Source: an uncultured Phycicoccus sp. (lineage in GTDB: Bacteria > Actinomycetota > Actinomycetes > Actinomycetales > Dermatophilaceae). From it: a stretch of 64,000 nucleotides of DNA. The notes below the pieces were generated by a model. It saw only the letters and a program-made list of their open reading frames with translations, was not told where the DNA came from and did not search any database. The stretch covers positions 341,199-405,198 of the forward strand of contig NZ_CANLZR010000003.1 in assembly GCF_947495705.1 (NCBI RefSeq), given 5' to 3'. Every line of letters starts with the position of its first letter. Position 1 is the first letter of the stretch. Positions 42,921 through 51,968 of the stretch are shown piece after piece. Position numbers and translations under genes: made by a program.

Positions 42921-43838
42921 TCAGAGCCGGGGCAGCACGCGGTCGGTGTGCTCGCCTCGCTCGAAGATCCGTGACGCCGGCCCCACGATGAGCGGGTCGG
43001 GCGTGCCGACGACCTCGGCGTCCTTGCTGCGGTAGTCGAGGCCGCTGAGCAGCACCCGCATCGCCTCGATCCGGGCCCGCTTCTTGTCGTTGCTCTTCAC
43101 GACCGTCCACGGGGCGTCCCCGGTGTCGGTGTAGAAGAACATCGCCTCCTTCGCCTCGGTGTACGCGTCCCACTTGTCGAAGCTCGCGAGGTCGGTGGGC
43201 GAGAGCTTCCACTGCCGGACCGGGTCGTTCTGGCGCGAGGCGAACCGGGCCGCCTGCTCCTCCCGGCTCACCGAGAACCACAGCTTGACGAGGTGGATGC
43301 CGGACCGGACGAGCATCCGCTCGAAGTCCGGGCACTCGCGCATGAACTCGAGGTACTCGCTGGGCGTGCAGTAGCCCATGACCCGCTCGACGCCGGCGCG
43401 GTTGTACCAGGACCGGTCCATGAACACGAGCTCGCCGCCGCTCGGCAGGTGCTCGATGTAGCGCTGGAAGTACCACTGGGTGCGCTCGATCTCGGTCGGC
43501 TTCTCGAGCGCGACCACCCGGGCGCCGCGGGGGTTGAGGTGCTCCATGAAGCGCTTGATCGCGCCGCCCTTGCCGGCGGCGTCACGGCCCTCGCAGATGA
43601 CGAGGACCTTGCCTCCGGTCTCCTTCACGTGCAGCTGGAGCTTGAGCAGCTCGATCTGGAGCAGCCGCTTGGTGTGCTCGTAGTCACGGCGGGGGAGCTT
43701 CTTGGAGTACGGGTAGCCCAGGTGCCACGCCTTGCCGACCTTGACGTCGATCCGGGCGCCCTCGGCCTCCTCGAGGTCGTGCAGCTCCTCGAGCTCCTCG
43801 GCGTAGTCCTCGGTGACGGACCTGCGCTGCTCGTCCAC
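42921..43838 (-). CDS. ppk2: Polyphosphate kinase 2 (PPK2 family)
   Basis: This 305-residue single-domain PPK2 phosphorylates nucleotides with polyphosphate as donor. The P-loop GRDAAGKGGAIKRF, the lid pair (PTEIERTQWYFQRYIEHLP) and Walker B FMDRSWYNRAGVERVMG are intact. TAGGGT (43850-43845) and six bases precede the GTG (leaderless). It is read toward gpmA and divergent from nothing; phoU lies just upstream on the same strand. With ppk1 in the window, both making and using polyphosphate are covered. Confidence 0.95.
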   Translation of the reverse strand: MDEQRRSVTEDYAEELEELHDLEEAEGARIDVKVGKAWHLGYPYSKKLPRRDYEHTKRLLQIELLKLQLHVKETGGKVLVICEGRDAAGKGGAIKRFMEHLNPRGARVVALEKPTEIERTQWYFQRYIEHLPSGGELVFMDRSWYNRAGVERVMGYCTPSEYLEFMRECPDFERMLVRSGIHLVKLWFSVSREEQAARFASRQNDPVRQWKLSPTDLASFDKWDAYTEAKEAMFFYTDTGDAPWTVVKSNDKKRARIEAMRVLLSGLDYRSKDAEVVGTPDPLIVGPASRIFERGEHTDRVLPRL

Positions 43839-43909
43839 ACCTCGACCCTACTCCCGCCCCGAGCGGCCCGGTCGGCGTCCGGAAGGGGTGGCGTCGGGGG
43901 GTGGGGCGG

Positions 43910-44605
43910 TCAGCCCTTGGGCGAGGCGGCGTCCTCGGCGTCCTCGTGGCTGCCGTTGGCCTCGTTGCCCCACTCGCCGGTGACGATCCAGACGACCCGC
44001 TCGGCCACCGAGACGGCGTGGTCGGCGAACCGCTCGTAGTAGCGGCCGAGAAGGGTGATGTCGACCGCGGTCTCGGTGTCGTGCGGCCAGTCCTTGCTCG
44101 TGACCTGCTCGAACAGGTCGCGGTGCAAGGCGTCCATCGCGTCGTCGTCGCGCTCGATCTCGCGGGCGCCCTCGATGGAGCGGCGGGCGATGACGGACCC
44201 GCACTTCTCGACGATGAGCTCGGCGACCTGGCCCATCTCGCGGAACGTCCCCCGCAGCTCGGGCGGGACGGCCGACGCGGGATAGCGCAGCCGGGCGACC
44301 TTCGCGACGTGCCGGGCGAGGTCGCCCATCCGCTCGATGTCGCTGCTCATCCGCATGCTCGTCACGACGACGCGCAGGTCGGTGGCGACGGGCTGCTGGA
44401 GCGCGAGGAGGTCGAAGGACAGCAGGTCGATCTCCTCGCGTTTGGCGTCGATCTCGGCGTCCGCGGTGATGACGGAGTCGGCGAGGTGGACGTCGGCGTC
44501 GAGGAGGGCCGTCGTGGCGCGGGTCATCGCCGACGCTGCGAGGTGGGTCATCTCGACGAGGCTCTCGGCGATCCGGTCGAGTTCCTCGTGGTAGGCCTTG
44601 CGCAT
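43910..44605 (-). CDS. phoU: Phosphate signalling protein PhoU
   Basis: This 231-residue protein has two three-helix PhoU bundles, each with the metal-binding acidic pattern (RMSSDIERMGDLARHVAKVA; LLGRYYERFADHAVSVAERV). PhoU silences the senX3-regX3 system when phosphate is ample, through Pst. GGAGGA lies upstream of the ATG. It is divergent from senX3 across 189 bp, the standard actinobacterial order. Confidence 0.96.
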   Translation of the reverse strand: MRKAYHEELDRIAESLVEMTHLAASAMTRATTALLDADVHLADSVITADAEIDAKREEIDLLSFDLLALQQPVATDLRVVVTSMRMSSDIERMGDLARHVAKVARLRYPASAVPPELRGTFREMGQVAELIVEKCGSVIARRSIEGAREIERDDDAMDALHRDLFEQVTSKDWPHDTETAVDITLLGRYYERFADHAVSVAERVVWIVTGEWGNEANGSHEDAEDAASPKG

Positions 44606-44794
44606 CACGGGTGAGTCGTCCTCCGGTGGGTGTGGTGGGGCGTGCCGGGTCGTCGTGCGGCCACCCCGTCGCTGCGCCAACTGTGGCAGGCGGCGGTGAA
44701 CCGCGGGCGCCGACGAGGTGAACTTCGTGCGTCCCGTCACCGTATCGGCCCCCGGTGGCGTCGAGGGGGCCGAGTCGGCCTCTACCCTGAAGGC

Positions 44795-45991
44795 GTGGAT
44801 GCGACGATCGCGGCGACGCTGGGCGGCGCAGCCGGCCTCGTCATCGGGGCGGTCGCCGTCATGGCGGGGCGCTGGTCCGAACGGTCCTACGACGGCGAGC
44901 CCACGCTCGTCGACCCACCTCTGCCGCGGGGCGTCGGGGACGTCCTGTCGGTGCTGCGGTCGATCGCGGTCGTGCTCGACGCCTCGGACGCCGTCGTCAA
45001 CACCTCGGCCTCCGCCGTCTCCTACGGGCTCGTGCGGCACGGCGAGCTCGTGCACCACGAGCTGCGCCATCTCGCCCGGCAGGTCCGGCGGGACGGCATC
45101 ATCCGCGAGGCCGAGCTCGACCTGGCGCGCGGGCCCAACTCGGACTCCAACGCCGTGATGCGCGTGCGGGTCGCCCCCCTCTCGGTCAACCACGTGCTGC
45201 TCCTCGCCGAGGACCACACCCACGCCCGGCGCGTCGAGGAGGTGCGCCGCGACTTCGTCGCGAACGTCAGCCACGAGCTGAAGACGCCCGTCGGCGGCAT
45301 CTCGCTCCTCGCCGAGGCGGTCATCGACGGCCGGGACGACCCCGAGGCGGTGGCCCGGTTCGCGGAGCGCATCCGGGTCGAGGCGATGCGGCTCGGCCGG
45401 CTCGTCCAGGAGATCGTCGACCTCTCGCGCCTCCAGGTCGCCGACACCCTCCACGAGCCGGACCTCGTGGGCGTCGACGAGGTGCTCGACGAGGCGCTGG
45501 ACCGGGTCCGGGTCGCCGCCGAGGCCCAGGGCATCGACGTGCAGCTGGGCACCCAGCCGGGGCTGCGGGTGTTCGGCGACCTCGAGCTGCTCGTCACGGC
45601 GGTGACGAACCTCCTGACGAACGCCGTCAACTACAGCGACCCCGGGACCCGCGTGGGAGTGGGGGCCCGGCAGGTCGGCGACACCGTCGAGATCACCGTC
45701 ACGGACCAGGGCCAGGGGATCCCGGCCGCCGAGCAGGAGCGCATCTTCGAGCGCTTCTACCGCGTCGACGCCGCGCGCTCGCGCGCCACCGGCGGCACCG
45801 GGCTGGGCCTGGCCATCGTCAAGCACATCTGCGCGAACCACGGCGGCGAGGTCGTCGTGTGGAGCGAGGAGGGGCGAGGCTCGACGTTCACCATGAAGCT
45901 TCCCGTCGCGGTCGAACCGACCGAGGACGACCCCGCGGCCGACCCGGCACCCGGGATGGCCGCCGCAGCCCGAGAAGAGAGCAGCGCATGA
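44795..45991 (+). CDS. senX3: Phosphate sensor histidine kinase SenX3
   Basis: This 398-residue kinase has one or two N-terminal membrane helices (IAATLGGAAGLVIGAVAVMA), a PAS-like region and the phosphoacceptor H-box FVANVSHELKTPVGGI. N, G1 and G2 boxes follow (NLLTNAVNYS, DQGQGIP, GGTGLGLAIVKHI). TACCCT (44783-44788) and six bases precede the GTG (leaderless). Its stop overlaps regX3 (ATGA). Confidence 0.96.
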   Translation: MDATIAATLGGAAGLVIGAVAVMAGRWSERSYDGEPTLVDPPLPRGVGDVLSVLRSIAVVLDASDAVVNTSASAVSYGLVRHGELVHHELRHLARQVRRDGIIREAELDLARGPNSDSNAVMRVRVAPLSVNHVLLLAEDHTHARRVEEVRRDFVANVSHELKTPVGGISLLAEAVIDGRDDPEAVARFAERIRVEAMRLGRLVQEIVDLSRLQVADTLHEPDLVGVDEVLDEALDRVRVAAEAQGIDVQLGTQPGLRVFGDLELLVTAVTNLLTNAVNYSDPGTRVGVGARQVGDTVEITVTDQGQGIPAAEQERIFERFYRVDAARSRATGGTGLGLAIVKHICANHGGEVVVWSEEGRGSTFTMKLPVAVEPTEDDPAADPAPGMAAAAREESSA

Positions 45992-46668
45992 CCCGCATCC
46001 TGATCGTCGAGGACGAGGAGTCGTTCTCGGACCCGTTGTCCTACCTGCTGAGCAGGGAGGGCTACGAGGTGTCGGTGGCCGACAACGGCCACGACGCGCT
46101 GACCCAGTTCGACGCGGCGGGTGCCGACCTCGTGCTCCTGGACCTCATGCTTCCGGGTCTCTCGGGGGTCGACGTCTGCCGGGGGCTGCGGTCGCGCTCG
46201 AACGTGCCGGTCATCATGCTCACGGCCAAGGACAGCGAGATCGACAAGGTCGTCGGGCTCGAGCTGGGGGCCGACGACTACGTGACGAAGCCGTACTCCT
46301 CGCGTGAGCTGCTGGCCCGGATCAAGGCGGTGCTGCGCCGTGGCGCCGAGCCCGAGGACCTGCTGCCGGCCACCGTCGAGGCCGGGCCGGTGCGGATGGA
46401 CGTCGAACGCCATGTCGTCTCGGTGCGCGGCGAGCAGGTCTCCCTGCCGCTCAAGGAGTTCGAGCTGCTCGAGATGCTGCTGCGCAACACCGGGCGGGTC
46501 CTGACCCGGATGCAGCTGATCGACCGGGTGTGGGGAAGCGACTACGTGGGCGACACCAAGACCCTCGACGTGCACATCAAGCGGCTGCGGGCCAAGGTCG
46601 AGGTCGACCCGGGGAACCCGGTGCACATCCTCACGGTGCGCGGACTCGGCTACAAGTTCGAGTCCTGA
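45988..46668 (+). CDS. regX3: Phosphate response regulator RegX3
   Basis: This 226-residue OmpR-type regulator has a receiver with Asp52 in LVLLDLMLPG, acidic pair Glu8-Asp9-Glu10 and Lys in VTKPYSS. A winged-helix effector domain includes LKEFELLEMLLRNTGRVLTR and DVHIKRLRAKVE. Phosphorylated RegX3 binds GTTCAC-type repeats, such as the pair upstream of pstS at 23978-23994. It is coupled to senX3. Confidence 0.96.
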   Translation: MTRILIVEDEESFSDPLSYLLSREGYEVSVADNGHDALTQFDAAGADLVLLDLMLPGLSGVDVCRGLRSRSNVPVIMLTAKDSEIDKVVGLELGADDYVTKPYSSRELLARIKAVLRRGAEPEDLLPATVEAGPVRMDVERHVVSVRGEQVSLPLKEFELLEMLLRNTGRVLTRMQLIDRVWGSDYVGDTKTLDVHIKRLRAKVEVDPGNPVHILTVRGLGYKFES

Positions 46669-46706
46669 GCAGCGCCGACCGCGGGCAGACCCGCAGGTCG
46701 GCGGCG

Positions 46707-47216
46707 TCAGCCCTCGGTGGGGGTGGCGCTCGGTACCGGGGTGGCGAGGTCGGAGTAGTAGGAGTCGCGCGGCAGGACCGGGACGAGGACGACGTTCTGG
46801 CCGGCCTCCTCGGTGGTGACGATGAGCTGGGTCATCTCGCCGGGTGCCGCGGCGACCGAGCCCAGGCCGACGGCGGTCGTCGCGTCCGAGAGCGCTGCGC
46901 CGGAGTAGGCCGGCACCGCCGTGCGTCCGCCAGCGGACTCCAGCGAGCCGTCGGCGCCCGGAACGCCGAAGAGGACCTCGACGGCCTCGGCCCCGGGGTT
47001 GACCGCCTGCCCGATGAGGACGCCCTCGCTGCCGGCGCCGTCGGAGATGACCGCGAGGTTGCGCAGGTCGAGCCCCGGGACCGACAGGCTCACGCCGTCG
47101 GCCGGGATGTAGGGGTAGTCGGTCTGGATGGGCGAGAAGACACCGCACCCGGCGGCCAGCAGGGTGGCGACGGCGAGGCCGGTGAGGCGCAGGACGGAGG
47201 CGGCGCGGTTCGTCAC
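46707..47216 (-). CDS. lpqE: LpqE-like lipoprotein
   Basis: This 169-residue lipoprotein has signal peptide LRLTGLAVATLLAAGC with a clear lipobox Cys near residue 24. A beta-rich extracytoplasmic domain follows (DLRNLAVISDGAGSEGVLIG, VEVLFGVPGADGSL) with a Thr/Pro tail. The position opposite carD matches lpqE in Mycobacterium (Rv3584). The copper-binding Met/His motifs of PCu(A)C proteins are not evident. TATCCT (47228-47223) and six bases precede the GTG (leaderless). Confidence 0.75.
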   Translation of the reverse strand: MTNRAASVLRLTGLAVATLLAAGCGVFSPIQTDYPYIPADGVSLSVPGLDLRNLAVISDGAGSEGVLIGQAVNPGAEAVEVLFGVPGADGSLESAGGRTAVPAYSGAALSDATTAVGLGSVAAAPGEMTQLIVTTEEAGQNVVLVPVLPRDSYYSDLATPVPSATPTEG

Positions 47217-47449
47217 GCCGCAAGGATAGCGGGGTGCCCCGGGCGCCGGCGCCGGTGGCGTCCCGGACGGCGGCCGGATGGCGCCGGATGCCGTCGATCC
47301 CTGCTCCGGGCGCCCGCGCTCGCGCGCCGCGCGAAGCATGTGAACGGCCGTTCTGTCAACCCCCGATTTTCTCTTGTGGGTCCCCCGGTTGGGCCTCTGA
47401 CCTGCGCAAACGTCGACGCGGTCCATTCGGTACGACCGGCGTGTCGTGA

Positions 47450-47455
47450 TAGACT
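47450..47455 (+). promoter_or_regulatory. -10 box of carD
   Basis: TAGACT lies about 28 bp before the carD ATG, giving a short leader of about 20 bases that contains AAAGGGG. No convincing -35 element is seen, consistent with a CarD/RbpA-dependent promoter. Unlike many genes here, carD is leadered. Confidence 0.55.
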
Positions 47456-47482
47456 TCTCCTCGCGAAAGGGGTCAACAACAC

Positions 47483-47965
47483 ATGGTTTTCAAGGTCGGC
47501 GAAACGGTCGTGTACCCCCACCATGGGGCTGCTCGTATCGAAGAGATCAACACCCGCACGATCCGCGGAGAGGAGAAGCTCTACCTCAAGCTGAAGGTCG
47601 CGCAGGGCGACCTCGTCATCGAGGTCCCGGCCGAGAACTGCGACCTCGTCGGAGTCCGCGACGTGGTCGACAAGGAAGGCCTCGACAAGGTCTTCGAGGT
47701 CCTCCGCACCCCGTACGCCGAGGAGCCCACCAACTGGTCCCGCCGCTTCAAGGCGAACCTCGAGAAGCTCGCCTCCGGTGATGTCATCAAGGTGGCCGAG
47801 GTCGTACGCGACCTGTGGCGCCGCGACAAGGACCGTGGCCTGTCCGCCGGCGAGAAGCGCATGCTGGCCAAGGCCCGTCAGATCCTCGTCTCCGAGCTCG
47901 CGCTCGCCGAGAAGACCGACGAGGAGAAGGCCGAGAGCCGCCTCGACGAGGTCCTCGCGTCCTGA
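47483..47965 (+). CDS. carD: RNA polymerase-binding transcription factor CarD
   Basis: This 160-residue protein begins [20 protein letters not shown], the Tudor-like RNAP-interaction domain that binds the beta subunit. A helical domain ([20 protein letters not shown]) follows, which contacts the upstream edge of the bubble and stabilises open complexes. A strong AAAGGGG ribosome-binding site precedes the ATG. It heads the conserved carD-ispD-ispF-cysS-rlmB run. Confidence 0.98.
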   Translation: MVFKVGETVVYPHHGAARIEEINTRTIRGEEKLYLKLKVAQGDLVIEVPAENCDLVGVRDVVDKEGLDKVFEVLRTPYAEEPTNWSRRFKANLEKLASGDVIKVAEVVRDLWRRDKDRGLSAGEKRMLAKARQILVSELALAEKTDEEKAESRLDEVLAS

Positions 47966-47996
47966 CCCCGGCCGTCGCCCCGGCGACACCATTGAC

Positions 47997-48692
47997 GTGA
48001 CCGACGACGCCCACACCGCCCCTCGCGGTGTGGGCGTCGTCGTCGTCGCGGCCGGCTCCGGGGCCCGGCTCGGGGCGCAGGTACCCAAGGCGGCGGTCCG
48101 TCTGGCGGGTCGCACCCTGCTGGCGCGTGCCGTTGAGCGCGTCCTCGCCGTCGACGGGCTGAGCTGTCTGGTGCTCGTCGTCCCCGCCGCACTGGCTGGG
48201 CCCGAGCACTGGGACCTCGGCGAGCTGCCCGCCCACGCGGCCTTCGTCGCGGGCGGCGCCGAGCGCACCGAGTCGGTCGCCGCCGGGCTGGCCGCGGTCG
48301 GCGAGGACTGCGACGTCGTCCTCGTCCACGACGCCGCCCGCTGCCTCGCCCCGACCGAGGTCTTCGACCGGGTCGTCGCCGCTGTCCGCGCCGGCGCCGA
48401 CGGGGTCGTTCCGGGCCTGCCGGTCGTCGACACGGTCAAGACCGTCGACGCCGACGGGTTCGTCACCGGGACGCCCGAGCGCACGACGCTGCGGGCGGTG
48501 CAGACGCCCCAGGGCTTCCGCCGCGAGGTGCTCATCGCCGCGCATGCGGGCGGCAAGGTCGCCACTGACGACGCCGCGCTCGTCGAGCGCACCGGCCGAC
48601 GGGTGCTCGTCGTCGACGGCGACCCGATGGCGTTCAAGGTGACGACGCGCGATGATCTCGAGCGGGCCGAGCGCCTCGTCGCCGGGGCCTAG
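47997..48692 (+). CDS. ispD: 2-C-methyl-D-erythritol 4-phosphate cytidylyltransferase
   Basis: This 231-residue MEP-pathway enzyme forms CDP-methylerythritol. The CTP-binding start [20 protein letters not shown], the VHDAARCL segment and [13 protein letters not shown] are intact; IspD proteins normally carry VHDAARP, so the Cys in place of Pro is a slight deviation. The GTG at 47997 has no clear ribosome-binding site. Its TAG stop forms part of the ispF -10 box. Confidence 0.94.
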   Translation: MTDDAHTAPRGVGVVVVAAGSGARLGAQVPKAAVRLAGRTLLARAVERVLAVDGLSCLVLVVPAALAGPEHWDLGELPAHAAFVAGGAERTESVAAGLAAVGEDCDVVLVHDAARCLAPTEVFDRVVAAVRAGADGVVPGLPVVDTVKTVDADGFVTGTPERTTLRAVQTPQGFRREVLIAAHAGGKVATDDAALVERTGRRVLVVDGDPMAFKVTTRDDLERAERLVAGA

Positions 48693-48702
48693 CATCGGTG
48701 CC

Positions 48703-49203
48703 GTGACCATTCTTCCCCGTGTCGGCGTCGGCGTCGACGTGCACGCGCTCGCCCCCGAGGGGTCCGACCGCGAGCTGTGGGTGGCCGGGCTGCACTGGCC
48801 GGGGGAGCGGGGGCTCGACGGCCACTCGGACGCCGACGTCGCCGCGCACGCCGCCTGCGACGCGCTGTTCTCCGCGGCCGGCATCGGCGATCTCGGTGCG
48901 CACTTCGGCACCGACCGCCCGGAGCTCGCCGGGGCGTCGGGTGCCACGCTGCTCGCCGAGGCCGCCCGGCTCGTGCGCGCATCCGGCTTCGAGATCGGCA
49001 ACATCGCCGTGCAGGTCGTCGGCAACCGCCCGAAGATCGGCAGCCGTCGCGCCGAGGCGGAGGCCGTGCTCTCGGTGGCCACCGGGGCGCCGGTCTCGGT
49101 CAGCGGCACGACGACCGACGGGCTGGGCCTCACCGGCCGGGGCGACGGGCTGGCGGCGATCGCGACCGCCCTGGTCGCACCCATTCCCGACATCGACCAA
49201 TAG
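48703..49203 (+). CDS. ispF: 2-C-methyl-D-erythritol 2,4-cyclodiphosphate synthase
   Basis: This 166-residue MEP-pathway enzyme has the Zn ligands in GVDVHAL and the second signature [18 protein letters not shown]. The GTG at 48703 is seven bases after TAGCAT (48690-48695), so ispF can be made from its own leaderless mRNA as well as from the ispD transcript. The last four codons and stop (D-I-D-Q-stop) are supplied by the first unit of repeat array B, so the C-terminus has been rewritten by the repeat. Confidence 0.95.
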   Translation: MTILPRVGVGVDVHALAPEGSDRELWVAGLHWPGERGLDGHSDADVAAHAACDALFSAAGIGDLGAHFGTDRPELAGASGATLLAEAARLVRASGFEIGNIAVQVVGNRPKIGSRRAEAEAVLSVATGAPVSVSGTTTDGLGLTGRGDGLAAIATALVAPIPDIDQ

Positions 49204-49360
49204 GTCACGCCAGGTGCGGGCTTCAGGTCCGCGCGTCCCGATATCGACCAATAGGTCACGCCAGGTACGGGCTTCAGGTCCGCGCGTCCCGACATCGACC
49301 AATAGGTCACGCCAGGTACGGGTGTCGGGTCCAGGCGTACCTGACGTGACCTATTGGTCG
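49192..49360. repeat. Palindromic repeat array B (3 direct + 1 inverted copy)
   Basis: Units start at 49192, 49243 and 49294 (exact 51-bp period) with ATCGACCAATAGGTCACG, followed by CCAGGT(A/G)CGGG. An inverted copy of the 16-bp core closes the array at 49345-49360. The core is identical to that of array A at 34563, although the spacing differs. Unit 1 overlaps the ispF stop codon. Confidence 0.92.
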
Positions 49361-49399
49361 ACTGAGGTACGGGTCGGTGGGGTCAGTGGCTGGGGCGCG

Positions 49400-49723
49400 T
49401 CAGCGGGTGCGCTGCATGGGGCGACGACCGGCGCTGACGATGCGCGCCATCCGCTGCAGCTCTGCCACATGGCCGCAGAGCGCCTCCCGACCGGTGGGGG
49501 TCAAGGCCACCGTCGTCACCTGCCGCCCGTCACGCACGCCGCGCTCGAGCCGGGCGTAGCCCTTGCCGGCGAGCGCCTTGAGGTGCTTGGACAGCGCCGA
49601 GTCCGACAGGCCCATCGCGTCGCGAACGTCGCCGAAGTCCCGGCCGGGGGCAGGGACGAGATAGGCGCAGATCTGGAGCCGATGCGGCTCGTGGATCACG
49701 TCGTCGAAGTTCGGGAAGGGCAT
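49400..49723 (-). CDS. Winged-helix transcriptional regulator (MarR/ArsR-like)
   Basis: This 107-residue protein is essentially one winged helix: [20 protein letters not shown], then recognition region [20 protein letters not shown] and wing [19 protein letters not shown]. This pattern belongs to the small HTH_34-type regulators. No ligand domain or Cys sensor motif is seen. The gene is divergent from mscR and may control it. Confidence 0.88.
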   Translation of the reverse strand: MPFPNFDDVIHEPHRLQICAYLVPAPGRDFGDVRDAMGLSDSALSKHLKALAGKGYARLERGVRDGRQVTTVALTPTGREALCGHVAELQRMARIVSAGRRPMQRTR

Positions 49724-49878
49724 GCCTCCAGATTACGGCCGCTTTCCGTCCCGGAAAGGGCGTTTCGCCACAATCGCTGCGGTGCACCGGCGCCCACGTC
49801 GAGGACGGATGGCCTGCGCACCGGCGGGGCGGTCTAGCGTGAGGGCACCAGCAGCGACGCTCGACCGAGGAGAGCCCC

Positions 49879-50973
49879 GTGCCCCAGACCGTCCAGGGAG
49901 TCATCGCCCGCTCGAAGGGGGCGCCCGTCGAGCTCGTCGACGTTCTCGTCCCCGACCCCGGCCCGGGGGAGGCGGTCGTCGCGGTCGAGGCGTGCGGCGT
50001 CTGCCACACCGACCTGCACTACCGCGACGGCGGCATCAACGACGACTACCCCTTCCTGCTCGGCCACGAGGCCGCGGGCCGGGTCGAGGCCGTCGGCGAG
50101 GGCGTCACCGAGGTGCAGCCGGGCGACTTCGTCATCCTCAACTGGCGCGCCGTCTGCGGGCAGTGCCGAGCCTGCCGCAAGGGCAAGCCCTGGTACTGCT
50201 TCGCCACCCACAACGCCACCCAGAAGATGACCCTGATTGACGGCACCGAGCTGAGCCCGGCGCTGGGCATCGGCGCCTTCATCGAGAAGACCCTTGTCGC
50301 GGCCGGCCAGTGCACCAAGGTCGACCCGGCGGACGCGGCGGCGGTCGGGCTGCTCGGCTGCGGGGTCATGGCCGGCTTCGGTGCGGCCGTCAACACCGGC
50401 GGCGTCGGGCGCGGCGACTCCATCGCGGTCATCGGCTGCGGCGGGGTCGGCAACGCGGCCATCGCCGGAGCCCAGGTGGCCGGTGCCACGACGATCATCG
50501 CCGTCGACGTCGACGCCCGGAAGCTCGAGGCTGCCACCCGCTTCGGCGCCACGCACACCGTCGACTCCTCCACCGAGGACCCGGTCGAGGCGATCCGGGC
50601 GCTCACCGGCGGGCACGGGGCCGACGTCGTCGTCGAGGCCGTCGGCCGCCCCGAGACCTACGAGCAGGCGTTCTACGCGCGCGACCTCGCGGGCACCGTC
50701 GTGCTCGTCGGGGTCCCGACCCCCGAGAAGCAGGTGACGCTGCCGATGATCGAGATCTTCGGCCGCGGCGGCGCGCTGAAGTCCAGCTGGTACGGCGACT
50801 GCCTGCCGTCCCGCGACTTCCCGATGCTCGTCGATCTCTACCGGCAGGGCCGGTTCGACCTCGACGCCTTCGTCACCGAGCGGATCGGCATCGCGGACGT
50901 GGAAGCGGCCTTCGAGAGGATGCACGCCGGCGACGTCCTGCGCTCGGTCGTCGTGATGGAGGGGACGGCATGA
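49879..50973 (+). CDS. mscR: S-(hydroxymethyl)mycothiol dehydrogenase
   Basis: This 364-residue zinc alcohol dehydrogenase of class III type oxidises the formaldehyde-mycothiol adduct with NAD. The catalytic Zn site [14 protein letters not shown], the structural Zn cysteines [15 protein letters not shown] and the coenzyme motif [12 protein letters not shown] are complete. GAGGAGAG precedes the GTG. The next gene overlaps its stop and is an MBL hydrolase, the same pair as Rv2259-Rv2260. Confidence 0.93.
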   Translation: MPQTVQGVIARSKGAPVELVDVLVPDPGPGEAVVAVEACGVCHTDLHYRDGGINDDYPFLLGHEAAGRVEAVGEGVTEVQPGDFVILNWRAVCGQCRACRKGKPWYCFATHNATQKMTLIDGTELSPALGIGAFIEKTLVAAGQCTKVDPADAAAVGLLGCGVMAGFGAAVNTGGVGRGDSIAVIGCGGVGNAAIAGAQVAGATTIIAVDVDARKLEAATRFGATHTVDSSTEDPVEAIRALTGGHGADVVVEAVGRPETYEQAFYARDLAGTVVLVGVPTPEKQVTLPMIEIFGRGGALKSSWYGDCLPSRDFPMLVDLYRQGRFDLDAFVTERIGIADVEAAFERMHAGDVLRSVVVMEGTA

Positions 50974-51638
50974 GCACGACCCCGATCGGCGCGGACGTCG
51001 CCACCTCACCCGGCGGTGTGCGCGTCGAGCGCGTCGTCACCTCCGGGGTCTTCGAGCTCGACGGCGGGTCCTGGGAGGTCGACAACAACGTCTGGCTGCT
51101 CGGCGACGACCGTGAGGTGCTCGTCGTCGATGCCGCGCACGACGCGCCGGCCATCCTCGCGGCCGTGGGTGGCCGCCGGGTCGTCGCCGTCGTGTGCACG
51201 CACGGCCACAACGACCACGTCAACGCCGTCGCCGACGTCGTCGCGGCCACCGGTGCCACGGCATGGCTGCACCCCGACGACCGGGTCCTCTGGGACATGA
51301 GCCAGGACGCCCCGCCCGGGGGGGACCTCGCCGACGGGCAGACGTTCACCGTCGGCGACGTCGAGGCCACGGTGCTGCACACGCCGGGGCATGCGCCCGG
51401 GGCGTGTTGCCTGTCGGTGCCGGCGCTCGGCGTCGTCTTCAGCGGCGACACGATGTTCAACGGCGGGCCGGGCGCCACCGGCCGCTCCTACAGCGACTTC
51501 GCGACGATCATCGACTCGATCCGGACCCGGCTGCTGTCACTCCCGGACGAGACGGTCGTCCTCACCGGCCACGGCGACCCCACGGTCATCGGGGACGAGG
51601 CCCCGCACCTGCAGGAGTGGCTAGACCGCGGTCACTGA
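50970..51638 (+). CDS. MBL-fold hydrolase linked to formaldehyde detoxification
   Basis: This 222-residue metallo-beta-lactamase-fold protein has the dinuclear Zn motif THGHNDHVN, later ligands HTPGHAPG and FSGDTMF, and a terminal TGHGDPT. Coupled to mscR (ATGA overlap), it probably cleaves the S-formylmycothiol-type product or a related thioester; this is inferred from linkage. It could be called a glyoxalase-II-like hydrolase. Confidence 0.92.
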   Translation: MSTTPIGADVATSPGGVRVERVVTSGVFELDGGSWEVDNNVWLLGDDREVLVVDAAHDAPAILAAVGGRRVVAVVCTHGHNDHVNAVADVVAATGATAWLHPDDRVLWDMSQDAPPGGDLADGQTFTVGDVEATVLHTPGHAPGACCLSVPALGVVFSGDTMFNGGPGATGRSYSDFATIIDSIRTRLLSLPDETVVLTGHGDPTVIGDEAPHLQEWLDRGH

Positions 51639-51700
51639 CGCGACGCGCGGTCGGTCCCGTGGCAGCGCCGGCGGTCCGGGCAGGTGCGCTGCCCGGTACT

Positions 51701-51860
51701 GTCGTTCGCCCCAGATGCGGGGGCACCCGACAGCCATGTGCCCCCTGGCGTGGGGCGAATGCATGTCGGTCGCCCCAGGCGGCGGGGCAAACGGATGTCG
51801 GGTGCCCCAGGGCGTGGGGCGACTGGCTGTCGGTCGCCCCGGGATTCGGGGCAGACGAGA
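51701..51860. repeat. Five-copy 32-bp palindromic tandem array (C)
   Basis: Units begin at 51701, 51733, 51765, 51797 and 51829, an exact 32-bp period. The conserved part is GTCGG(T/G)(C/T)GCCCC followed by 5-8 variable bases and GGGGC. Every unit can form a GCCCC/GGGGC hairpin. The array fills the 330-bp gap between the MBL gene and cysS and ends about 95 bp before the cysS -10 box. Confidence 0.9.
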
Positions 51861-51968
51861 GGGGCGCGGACAGTGACCTGTGCCCGACAGGCCGCAGAGG
51901 GCGACCCGGCGGCCCCGCCGGCCGTCTCCGGTTCGGGCGTGCCGCGCGGCGCCGGTACCCTGTCGCGA

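Noticed and set aside
51701-51860. CRISPR array suggested by a regular 32-bp period
   Set aside because: Conserved and variable bases alternate within each unit, no unique 30-40 bp spacers separate identical repeats, and no cas genes are nearby.
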